From NCBI GenBank assembly GCA_934307185.1, contig CAKRCJ010000125.1, positions 1-6,513 on the forward strand: a stretch of DNA of 6,513 bases, written 5' to 3'. Positions 1 to 6,513 of the stretch are shown in pieces. Position 1 is the stretch's first letter. The number at the start of each line of letters is the position of its first letter. Both the position numbers and the translations under genes were made by a program. This stretch comes from an uncultured Roseburia sp. GTDB taxonomy: Bacteria > Bacillota > Clostridia > Lachnospirales > Lachnospiraceae. The notes under the pieces were generated by a model. It was not told where the DNA came from, did no database searches, and saw only the letters and a list, made by a program, of their open reading frames with translations.

Positions 1-1161
1 GTTCAAAGCATCCCTTAAATCCTTAGAAGATTTCTTTTCATCAATTGCACATACACTGCCAAGCATATGGTCAAATCCCGTGATTGTTTCTTGTAACTGT
101 GCATCCAGATTACGTCTGTCAGTTACGATAACAACCGATGTAAATACAGGCTCATTTGCATCATTATGTAAAGATGCAAGACGATACGCTGTCCATGCAA
201 TGGAATTTGATTTTCCTGAACCGGCAGAATGCTGAATCAGATAATTAGTCCCTGAACCGTTCTCACGAACATCCGCAACCAGTTTTCTAACTACATCAAG
301 CTGATGAAATCTCGGAAAAATCAAACGTTTCTTTGTAATATTTCTTCCATCTTTCTTTTCAGTTTTTACTTCAAAGCTGATAAACTTTTGAATTATATCG
401 AGTAAGCTGTCCTTCTGTAATACATCTTCCCATATGTACGATGTTACATAATTATCGCCATCCGCCTGCGGATTACCTGCACCGCCATCATTTCCGGCTC
501 CGTTAGAGCCCTGATTAAACGGCAGAAAATATGTATCAGCGCCTTTCAATTCTGTTGTAACCCATGCTTCGTAAAGATCCACTGCAAAATACGCTAATAT
601 ACGATGATTCAGCCAAAATGCAGGCTCTCTCTTATCACGGTCATACTTCCACTGAACTTTCGCGTTATCTGCTGTCTGACCTGTAAGCTGGTTCTTTAAC
701 TCAATTGCAATCACCGGAATACCATTGATTGCAAACATCATATCAACTGAATTGTTATTCTGCTCTGAATAGTGCCACTGCCTGATACACTGACATATAT
801 TTTTCTTATATCTCATTACAGCAACATCGTTAAGAGTGGATTCAGGTTTGAAATAGCAAACCTTGAAATTCATTCCTCTATGTTTAAATCCGTGACGCAT
901 TACAGACAGTAACCCATCAACCATTACCGCGTCTTCAAAGCATTTATAAAACTTCTTGTACGGATCAGAATTGCACTGTTTTTCAAAACGCTGCCACATA
1001 ACCGGCTGGGTTGATTTTACAAAACTTACTAATGTATTTATATCTAAAGCCATTTCTTTAGATGAAGCATATCCGGCATCTGTTGATTTTTCATATCCTC
1101 CGGCAGGTGATATAAGAAAGGCTTCGATATCAGATTCAAACTGTTTTTCATTTTCTGCCAT
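1..1161 (-). CDS. hsdR: Type I restriction enzyme, R (endonuclease/translocase) subunit, N-terminal 387 residues, truncated by window edge
   Basis: HsdR is the motor and nuclease subunit of a type I R-M complex: it translocates DNA using ATP and cuts far from the recognition site. The frame is open with no stop from the ATG at 1161 to base 1, so the 3' end lies outside the window. Full-length members are about 1000 residues, so roughly a third is present. Visible parts: a PD-(D/E)xK nuclease core with D140 and E154-L-K156 (NGIPVIAIELKNQ), followed by a Q170/Y173-type motif (VQWKYDRD); then the helicase part with Walker A HSAGSGKS at residues 311-318 and motif Ia (VVIVTDRRNLDAQL) at 343-356. 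The DEAD-box and later helicase motifs would lie beyond the edge. A glycine/asparagine-rich linker lies at about 216-237. The ATG is 3 bases after the hsdS stop and has GGGTGG 8 bases upstream, so it is probably translationally coupled. No frameshift was found when every codon was read. Identification is secure; activity cannot be judged from a partial gene. Confidence 0.95.
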   Translation of the reverse strand, partial: MAENEKQFESDIEAFLISPAGGYEKSTDAGYASSKEMALDINTLVSFVKSTQPVMWQRFEKQCNSDPYKKFYKCFEDAVMVDGLLSVMRHGFKHRGMNFKVCYFKPESTLNDVAVMRYKKNICQCIRQWHYSEQNNNSVDMMFAINGIPVIAIELKNQLTGQTADNAKVQWKYDRDKREPAFWLNHRILAYFAVDLYEAWVTTELKGADTYFLPFNQGSNGAGNDGGAGNPQADGDNYVTSYIWEDVLQKDSLLDIIQKFISFEVKTEKKDGRNITKKRLIFPRFHQLDVVRKLVADVRENGSGTNYLIQHSAGSGKSNSIAWTAYRLASLHNDANEPVFTSVVIVTDRRNLDAQLQETITGFDHMLGSVCAIDEKKSSKDLRDALN

Positions 1162-1164
1162 AAG

Positions 1165-2508
1165 TTATACCACCCTTCTTTTTCCTGTTACTACTTCGTA
1201 AATCAGTGATTTTTTGTATGCTTCAAGGTCATTTATAAGAGATTCTTTTTCAGCAATAAGTGAATCGCATTTATCAGTCATTTTATATAAATGATTTACA
1301 ATAATATCCTGTTTAGACAGCGGTGGAACAGGAATACGCATCTGTGCAATAATTTGTTGATTTATATTAGGGTCTTTTCTAGTTCCAACAGCATATTTCA
1401 TCCAATATTTTCGTACAGCCATCATTGCATAATGCAAATAATCAGGGTTAATAACTTTTTCATTAGATACTATTGAACAAATTGCCTGATTAGTCGCGCA
1501 TTCAACATCTAAAATACCTGATTTTCCAATAGTTCCTGCACCACCGTACATAGCTACACATACAGTCTTAACTGGCATAATAGAACAACTTGAATTTTTT
1601 AATGCAGTTTCTGTTATTTTTTCAGAACTATCCGTTATATGACCGTTATTCAAATCTAATGTTTTAACCCATCTTATTACTGCATTATCATAATACTCCG
1701 TTTCTTTACTTCTTAAAGGGGTTGCTCCACTTGTTGTCCAAGCAACATGATTAATTTTAGCAATGCTCCAATCAAACGGAATTTTACCAATCCACTCAAT
1801 ACCAGATTCTTTCATATTAACATTATTATCAATGCCTTTTGTAACTGCTTCAAAAATTACAGATTGTTTCAGTTTCTTATATTCATCAATACTTGCATTT
1901 GCTTCTTCAACAACCTCATCAATTTTGGAACAAGTTTTGTCCAAATAATCAGCAATCATCTGCTGTTCATGTAATGGTGGTAAAATAATTGTACATTGAT
2001 TTAATACTTTTTGCGTAATACTAAACAATTTAACACCATGAACCCTCGTTCGTATTTGACTTCGCCAAGAATCAGATTGAATCAAATAAGCAAGATATTT
2101 ATTATCTTTTGTTGATTTTAAAATTATTGTATGATATCCTGCAAATATTTTCTCATTGCAATCAATATATACAGCATTACCACATCCTTCTTTATCTTCA
2201 GATGTATCCGCTAAAATAATATCTCCTTTTGAACATAAAGAGTTTGAATTTGTTAATTTGTAATTGTCTGTAACAAATCTAATAAGCCTATCATCTACAG
2301 ATACTCCTGTATTAAACTTTGCATGAATTTGACCATAACTGATTACTTTTTCACCAATTTCTGTTAAATCCGCTTTTGTAATTGGTAAGCCTTTCCCAAA
2401 CTGAAAATATTTTTTTAATGGCATGCTATTCCAATTTTCAGGAATATATCTAATCCAATCAAGACCACTATCTTTCATTTCTGTTTCAGGTCTAATTACA
2501 GTTTTCAT
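1165..2508 (-). CDS. hsdS: Type I restriction-modification specificity subunit (two target-recognition domains)
   Basis: HsdS is the DNA-recognition subunit; with two HsdM it forms the methyltransferase, and with HsdR added the restriction complex. The 447-residue protein is full length and shows the family's two-fold internal repeat. Half 1 begins MKDSGLDWIRYIPENW (residues 11-26) and half 2 MKESGIEWIGKIPFDW (232-247). Each half has a variable target-recognition domain (about 27-174 and 248-392), then a helical conserved region starting LPPLHEQQ (177-225) and VPPLSKQD (395-443). The two conserved regions align without gaps over 49 residues with 17 identities by my count. They form the coiled-coil spacers that set the distance between the two half-sites. 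The M1 start is preferred over Met11 because GGTGA lies 6 bases upstream of M1; Met11 has no comparable site. The start is 2 bases after the hsdM stop. TRD1 is very AT-rich. The methylated sequence cannot be predicted by eye. Confidence 0.95.
   Translation of the reverse strand: MKTVIRPETEMKDSGLDWIRYIPENWNSMPLKKYFQFGKGLPITKADLTEIGEKVISYGQIHAKFNTGVSVDDRLIRFVTDNYKLTNSNSLCSKGDIILADTSEDKEGCGNAVYIDCNEKIFAGYHTIILKSTKDNKYLAYLIQSDSWRSQIRTRVHGVKLFSITQKVLNQCTIILPPLHEQQMIADYLDKTCSKIDEVVEEANASIDEYKKLKQSVIFEAVTKGIDNNVNMKESGIEWIGKIPFDWSIAKINHVAWTTSGATPLRSKETEYYDNAVIRWVKTLDLNNGHITDSSEKITETALKNSSCSIMPVKTVCVAMYGGAGTIGKSGILDVECATNQAICSIVSNEKVINPDYLHYAMMAVRKYWMKYAVGTRKDPNINQQIIAQMRIPVPPLSKQDIIVNHLYKMTDKCDSLIAEKESLINDLEAYKKSLIYEVVTGKRRVV
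1170..1175 (-). promoter_or_regulatory. Ribosome binding site of hsdR, inside the end of hsdS
   Basis: GGGTGG, preceded by AA, lies 8 bases before the hsdR ATG at 1161 and within the final hsdS codons. It is a moderate Shine-Dalgarno match. With a 3-base gap between the genes it supports translational coupling and this start for hsdR. Confidence 0.65.
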
Positions 2509-2510
2509 AA

Positions 2511-4289
2511 TTATTCACCCCCAAACAGATCATGTAGTTTCGCCATCAAACTCTTTTCATGTTCTTCAATACGAGCAGCAATCACATCTGATGGCTCAAT
2601 CTGCTTATATTCATAGAATGTTCTGGTGAATGGAATTTCATATCCTACTTTAGTCTTAGATTTATCAATCCAAGCATGAGGATTATACGGAATAACTTCA
2701 CGTTCAAAATATGCGTCAATATCTTCCGATAACGGTACATTCTCTGTATCACGTTTTGATGTGTCAGCAACAGGCTTATTTTTCTTCATGACTATATTTC
2801 CATCCTCATCCAGTTGTGGTGTTTCCACTACAATTTTGTTGTAACCGAGGTCAATAGAATCCATGACTTTACTTTTAACAATAATATTATTGCTATTTTC
2901 ATCAACGCCATTGTATGTTCCATCCGAGTAAGCGCCATATGCTTCAATTATCAAGTCACGGCAAGCCTTTGTGATATCTACCTTTTTCTCACCGATATTC
3001 TTACGTCTGTTTGAAGCGCATGCAGATGCGTCTATAAGTTGCACTTTTCCTTCATGCGCTGCGGGCTTATTCTTCATCACAATCCATATGTACGTAGCAA
3101 TTCCCGTATTATAAAAAGCATTGTTGGGGAGCTGCACTATTGCATCCAGCCAGTCATTTTCAATCAAATATCTGCGAATCTCAGAAGGACCGGAACCGGC
3201 ATCGCCTGTAAACAGCGAGGAACCGTTTTGTATAATCGCCATCTGGCCGTCATCTTTTAATTTTGCAAGACCATTCAGCATAAACAGAAGCTGTCCGTCA
3301 CCCTTTGCCGGTAATCCCGGCTTGAATCTGCCGCTTTCACCTTTCTTAAATTCTGCAGTAACTTCCTTTTCCTCGCGCTTCCATGGTATTCCGAACGGCG
3401 GATTACTTATAATGTAATCAAATTTATATCCGCTGAACTTATCATCAGATAGTGTATCACCGAACTGCATATTGTTAGGATCACCACCGCGGATAAGCAT
3501 ATCAGCCTTTGCTATACCGAATGTAAACGGATTAAACTCCTGACCGAATACAGTAACGTCCGCATCTTTGTCCATCTGCTCCAGTCTTTCTTCCATACAA
3601 GTAAGCATCTGAGATGTTCCCATCGTCATATCATACACGGTCTTAGATATTCCATCTTCTGTAAACGCAGACTCATCTCCTGCTATAAGAAGGTCAGCCA
3701 TCAAATATATAATATCTCTGCTTGTAAAATGCGCTCCCGCTTCTTCATTGTACGATTCTGAAAATCTACGAACAAGGTTTTCAAATACATATCCCATATC
3801 AACCGCACTGATTTTCTCAGGTGAAAAATCACCTTTATCTGTACAGAAGTCAGAAATTACCTGATACAGAAGTCCTGCTTCCTCCATATGCTTTATCTGA
3901 GATTCAAAGTCCATGCGAGCAAGGATATCCTGTACGTTATCAGAAAAACCATTCAAATATGCCTTGAAATTATCAACAATATTTTCAGGATCGGCAATCA
4001 ATGTTTTAAATGTAAACGGGCTTGTATTATAAAACTGATAACCCGACGCTTTACGCAGGAAACCGTCCTTTACAGCCAACTTTTCAACTTTTTTATATGT
4101 ATCAAGAACCGCCTGATGAGTAGGAAGCAAACAATCATGAAATCGTTTTATAACCGTCATAGGCAGAATCACTAAACCGTATTCATGCGGCTTATAAGCT
4201 CCTACAAGGTCATCAGCAACAGACCATATAAGAGCTGCCGTATCATTGGAATTTTTACCAACATTTGTAATTAAATCATTACCGCTCAT
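2511..4289 (-). CDS. hsdM: Type I restriction-modification DNA methyltransferase (N6-adenine) M subunit
   Basis: HsdM transfers a methyl group from S-adenosylmethionine to adenine N6 at the site chosen by HsdS, protecting host DNA. It has 592 residues, somewhat longer than the roughly 500-residue classic HsdM. The order of parts fits: a helical N-terminal HsdM domain (about 15-150), a motif-X-like GAHFTSRDI (185-193), motif I region DMTMGTSQML (220-229), FGQEFNP (248-254), and the catalytic motif IV ISNPPFG (294-300, N296-P-P-F299). The C-terminal part has the GYEIPFTRTFYEY stretch (549-561) that I associate with one HsdM clade. The oddity is motif I: the usual pattern is close to DPxxGTGGML, and here the GG is SQ and the proline is Met. 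Asp220 and Gly224 are kept. ATG at 4289 has AGGAG 9 bases upstream and is the first gene of the hsd operon. The function call is firm; full catalytic activity is inferred from NPPF and the intact frame. Confidence 0.95.
   Translation of the reverse strand: MSGNDLITNVGKNSNDTAALIWSVADDLVGAYKPHEYGLVILPMTVIKRFHDCLLPTHQAVLDTYKKVEKLAVKDGFLRKASGYQFYNTSPFTFKTLIADPENIVDNFKAYLNGFSDNVQDILARMDFESQIKHMEEAGLLYQVISDFCTDKGDFSPEKISAVDMGYVFENLVRRFSESYNEEAGAHFTSRDIIYLMADLLIAGDESAFTEDGISKTVYDMTMGTSQMLTCMEERLEQMDKDADVTVFGQEFNPFTFGIAKADMLIRGGDPNNMQFGDTLSDDKFSGYKFDYIISNPPFGIPWKREEKEVTAEFKKGESGRFKPGLPAKGDGQLLFMLNGLAKLKDDGQMAIIQNGSSLFTGDAGSGPSEIRRYLIENDWLDAIVQLPNNAFYNTGIATYIWIVMKNKPAAHEGKVQLIDASACASNRRKNIGEKKVDITKACRDLIIEAYGAYSDGTYNGVDENSNNIIVKSKVMDSIDLGYNKIVVETPQLDEDGNIVMKKNKPVADTSKRDTENVPLSEDIDAYFEREVIPYNPHAWIDKSKTKVGYEIPFTRTFYEYKQIEPSDVIAARIEEHEKSLMAKLHDLFGGE
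2515..2519 (-). promoter_or_regulatory. Ribosome binding site of hsdS, inside the end of hsdM
   Basis: GGTGA, preceded by more G residues, lies 6 bases before the hsdS ATG at 2508 and overlaps the last hsdM codons. It decides for Met1 over the in-frame Met11 and suggests coupled translation, because the hsdM stop is 2 bases from the hsdS start. Confidence 0.75.
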
Positions 4290-4298
4290 TTTATACTT

Positions 4299-4303
4299 CT
4301 CCT
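4299..4303 (-). promoter_or_regulatory. Ribosome binding site of hsdM
   Basis: AGGAG on the minus strand lies 9 bases before the ATG at 4289. It is a strong Shine-Dalgarno match, supports this start for hsdM, and fits translation initiation at the head of the operon. Confidence 0.85.
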
Positions 4304-4327
4304 GAAAAATATTGTTCTATGTTTAAC

Positions 4328-4361
4328 TGCTAATATAGATAAATCATATTTTGTATTAGCA
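4328..4361. repeat. Spaced perfect 8-bp inverted repeat (TGCTAATA / TATTAGCA)
   Basis: TGCTAATA at 4328-4335 and its exact reverse complement TATTAGCA at 4354-4361 are separated by 18 bases, with arm centres 26 bp apart. The arms overlap the -10 and -35 boxes of the candidate hsdM promoter. It could be a two-site operator or a weak stem-loop. A rough expectation of about 0.3 such pairs in a random 186-base sequence, more with AT bias, means chance is a real alternative. Confidence 0.4.
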
Positions 4362-4362
4362 A
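4334..4362 (-). promoter_or_regulatory. Candidate sigma-70/A promoter for the hsdMSR operon
   Basis: Reading the minus strand toward hsdM, TTGCTA (4362-4357) resembles a -35 box. It is followed after 17 bases by TCTATA (4339-4334), a moderate -10 match. This would start transcription near 4327 and leave a leader of about 40 bases before the hsdM ATG. In DNA this AT-rich such matches are frequent by chance, so this is a best candidate only. Confidence 0.35.
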
Positions 4363-4475
4363 GCAAATATCATCAACTTTCTTCAATAATTATCTCATAA
4401 AAACTTATCGAATAGAATATTAAATGCTTGAAAATATTTATACCATGACATCCCATATCTTTAACATTTTAACCA

Positions 4476-6513
4476 TTATTTCTTAGGCATTTTCCACTCT
4501 TCTACAAGTTTCAATGCATCATTTTCATTTACATGGTACATATCACTTTTATCATAATTTAAAATGAATGATGCTATTTTAATCTGCTCTACTTCAGTAA
4601 AATTATCAATTTTAGTTTTATCGTATTCCTGAATGATATTATATATTTCTTCATTTGAAATGTACTCCGAATAATTTTCAGAATTGAAGCTCCATCCGTT
4701 GCCGCCTGTTCCGTGCCATTTGCCAGCAAAAGCACAAACAAATTTAATTTTATGAATATCATCCGAAAATAAATTTTTTACATAGTTGTTTGCTCCATTT
4801 TTGTCAAAAGATTTCCAAAGATAGAACAGCATATAAAACTTATTACTATATATAAAAGAATCTAATTGGGACATATTGCATACTTTTGATACATATATCT
4901 TCTCTAATGCAAGTAAATGTTCTAAACTAATTATTTGGTCCTCTCTGTCTTCTGACTTTCCCGCTAATCTAGCATATGCCAGTTCGATTCTATTGATTAT
5001 ATGCGCAGCAGTACCTAAATTAGTAAAATTAGCATTTTCAACTATTGAACTTATAATATCAAAACGTTCTTCTTCTGTTCTTAGTTTTTCAATCATACCA
5101 ATTACGCAATATTCAGCTTTATCAATTGCCGGCATCATAAATATTACCTGACGGTCATCACTCTGAAATTCACCTTGAACACTCATCATAGCAGAAGCAA
5201 TTATACCTAATCTGTTATCTGGTATTTTATCAATCAATGCTCCCACTTCATCCAAAAAGTATACAATACTGCCCTGCTTATTCAGATCTCTCATGCATGC
5301 AGTAAGTTCACTTTCATCAAATTTATAAATACAAGCATTAATTACACTTCTCGGAACTTTTATATCGTCCAAATCAAACATAAAATATAATTCGAATCTT
5401 TCTTCACATGCTGCTCGCATTTTCTCCCTTATATTAGATATTGAACGGTAACTATATTGATGCTCTTTTACATCTTTCGCAAAAACAGGAAACAGCGTAG
5501 ATACAAAACTTATTGCCTTTTCTGAATTAATTCCGATTTTTTCAAATTCTTCACTATATTGTTTACGATAATCTATTTTATTTCCACTACCTACAGCTAA
5601 TCCATGCATAAAACCTCCACATACTGATTCCTTATTACCGCCAATCCAGCTATACAATTGGGGCTCTAATACCTCAATCGTTGTTATCGCAATCATATCT
5701 TCAAATGAAGTTTCATGATACATAGCTCCGTAACGGAACTGAAACGTATTAATTACTCTATTTACATCCCTTAATGTATTAATATACGGTTCTATACAAT
5801 TTCGAAATACATGGCTCCAATATTCATCATCCAGTACAAGTTTATTTTGAATATCATCTACAACTTGACTAAGCCTTGAAAGGAAAATCTCATTCAATTT
5901 TGATCTACGTAATTCCGGTATTTCAAACGGAACTTGAATTATTTTCTCCAAGTATTCATTGCCGTCAATGTTGTGAACTTCCGTCAGCGCTCTCCCGACA
6001 ACATCTCTATCCATTGCCAATACATATATTACATTAGGAAAATCTGCGACTTGTTTTACTAGCTGAAATACATCACGAATCTGAGAATTTGTTAGTCGAT
6101 CTATATCATCTATAATGATTATAATTTTTGTATTAGCTTTAATTAAAGCTTTTCTGAGTTTTTCTTTTGTTTGATCCAAATCTGCTCCTTGCATCAAATC
6201 TTTGCCAAAACCTCGTGCAAATGTTTTTAATATAGCTGCTATGCCCGGACCAAATCCTGGAACTAAATTTAATGCATCAAATGCCCCTGCATAATCATTT
6301 AATGCCTTTCCTACATCTTTTTTCACATTTTCATTTTTTTGCATCCTAATTTTATTTTTCAAATTTTGAAAAAATATACTGATTAAATTATCTTTATCTG
6401 AATAATTCCAAGGGGCAAATTTTATAATTAACGGCTTATTTTCTTCACCTTCTGCTAAAAATTCTATTTCATTTATAGCCATATTAATCACAGATGTTTT
6501 TCCTGTTCCCCAT
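4476..6513 (-). CDS. KAP-family P-loop NTPase, N-terminus cut off by window edge
   Basis: KAP NTPases (named for Kidins220/ARMS and PifA) are STAND-like ATPases. Bacterial members are often membrane-linked, and several take part in phage exclusion. The 678 complete codons present start inside Walker A: WGTGKTS is read from 6512 to 6492, and the GTG at 6491 is an internal valine codon, not the start. Counting that Trp as 1: a FAPWNY motif at 32-37, matching the KAP 'NPW-y' signature; a short hydrophobic Gly/Ala stretch at 83-101; Walker B IIIIIDDIDRL at 130-140, with the D-D-x-D-R KAP hallmark; the following FPNVIYVLAMDRDVV (158-172); EYLEKIIQVPFEIP (186-199); and a LRDVNRVINTF motif (247-257) in the sensor-2 position. 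The remaining 420 or so residues are mainly helical-looking and I recognise no further domain; a Gly/Trp-rich patch GKWHGTGGNGW lies at 597-607. It ends 186 bases upstream of hsdM on the same strand. Its cellular role is not determined; defence is inferred from family and context. Confidence 0.88.
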   Translation of the reverse strand, partial: WGTGKTSVINMAINEIEFLAEGEENKPLIIKFAPWNYSDKDNLISIFFQNLKNKIRMQKNENVKKDVGKALNDYAGAFDALNLVPGFGPGIAAILKTFARGFGKDLMQGADLDQTKEKLRKALIKANTKIIIIIDDIDRLTNSQIRDVFQLVKQVADFPNVIYVLAMDRDVVGRALTEVHNIDGNEYLEKIIQVPFEIPELRRSKLNEIFLSRLSQVVDDIQNKLVLDDEYWSHVFRNCIEPYINTLRDVNRVINTFQFRYGAMYHETSFEDMIAITTIEVLEPQLYSWIGGNKESVCGGFMHGLAVGSGNKIDYRKQYSEEFEKIGINSEKAISFVSTLFPVFAKDVKEHQYSYRSISNIREKMRAACEERFELYFMFDLDDIKVPRSVINACIYKFDESELTACMRDLNKQGSIVYFLDEVGALIDKIPDNRLGIIASAMMSVQGEFQSDDRQVIFMMPAIDKAEYCVIGMIEKLRTEEERFDIISSIVENANFTNLGTAAHIINRIELAYARLAGKSEDREDQIISLEHLLALEKIYVSKVCNMSQLDSFIYSNKFYMLFYLWKSFDKNGANNYVKNLFSDDIHKIKFVCAFAGKWHGTGGNGWSFNSENYSEYISNEEIYNIIQEYDKTKIDNFTEVEQIKIASFILNYDKSDMYHVNENDALKLVEEWKMPKK

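Larger units (their letters stand above)
4290..4475. other. Intergenic region between KAP NTPase gene and hsdM
   Basis: This very AT-rich stretch is the only non-coding gap longer than 3 bases in the window. It contains the hsdM ribosome binding site, a possible promoter with an overlapping inverted repeat (annotated separately), and no open frame with a plausible start and ribosome binding site. I see no GC-rich hairpin followed by a T-run after the KAP stop codon. The best hairpin there, two copies of AATATT at about 4417-4439, is AT-only and weak. Readthrough from the KAP gene into hsdM therefore cannot be excluded. A second weak hexamer pair reading toward hsdM, TTCTAT then GATAAT with 17 bases between, lies further upstream in the gap and is not better than the annotated candidate. 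Confidence 0.8.

Noticed and set aside
956..1201. Plus-strand open frame of 81 codons opposite the hsdR/hsdS junction
   Set aside because: It lies antisense to well-supported hsdR and hsdS coding sequence, has no recognisable protein features, and is explained as a shadow frame.
1165..2508. Phase-variable hsdS shufflon or invertible locus
   Set aside because: There is only one hsdS, no partial hsdS copy, no recombinase and no long inverted repeats in hsdS within the window. The internal repeats are direct and mainly at protein level. Flanking sequence could still change this.
3121..3417. Plus-strand open frame of 98 codons inside hsdM
   Set aside because: It is antisense to the conserved NPPF region of hsdM; its length is explained by the codon constraints of the real gene on the other strand.
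3888..4175. Plus-strand open frame of 95 codons opposite the 5' part of hsdM
   Set aside because: It has no domain or plausible partner and lies fully antisense to the HsdM N-terminal domain.
4417..4439. AATATT...AATATT as a Rho-independent terminator of the KAP gene
   Set aside because: The stem is six A-T pairs with an 11-base loop and no following T-run, too weak to call.
4876..5151. Plus-strand open frame of 91 codons inside the KAP gene
   Set aside because: Its composition is that of a reverse-complement shadow, and the minus-strand frame continues intact through it.

Overview
The window is a defence-type locus. All genes lie on the minus strand, so transcription runs from high to low coordinates. 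In transcription order it holds the 3' part of a KAP-family P-loop NTPase gene (cut at the right edge), a 186-base intergenic region, and then a type I restriction-modification operon in the order hsdM, hsdS, hsdR, with hsdR cut at the left edge.

The DNA is AT-rich, and each of the three hsd starts has a purine-rich Shine-Dalgarno sequence at normal spacing. The protein variants look like those I associate with gut or rumen Clostridia (Lachnospiraceae-like Firmicutes). This is inference from composition and protein flavour; there is no rRNA or other marker gene in the window. Base composition is uneven. Sampled 60-base rows of the KAP gene and of the first target-recognition domain of hsdS are about 20-25% GC, while sampled rows of hsdM and hsdR reach 48-53%. 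A mosaic, horizontally exchanged locus is plausible.

Region by region: 1-1161 encodes the first 387 residues of HsdR, with the PD-(D/E)xK nuclease domain and the Walker A motif of the translocase. 1165-2508 encodes a complete two-TRD HsdS. 2511-4289 encodes a complete HsdM with an intact NPPF catalytic motif but an unusual SAM-binding motif I. 4290-4475 is non-coding and holds the hsdM ribosome binding site, a weak promoter candidate and a spaced 8-bp inverted repeat overlapping it. 4476-6513 encodes the KAP NTPase, which enters the window in the middle of its Walker A motif.

How they work together: HsdM and HsdS form the sequence-specific adenine methyltransferase, and adding HsdR gives the ATP-driven restriction complex. 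The three genes are separated by only 2 and 3 bases, as expected for translational coupling. The KAP NTPase is not part of a canonical type I system. Its same-strand position upstream makes it either an independent neighbour in a defence island or an accessory to the R-M operon. That pairing and the altered HsdM motif I are the two points most worth following up. No tRNA, rRNA, CRISPR array, insertion sequence or integrase was seen.
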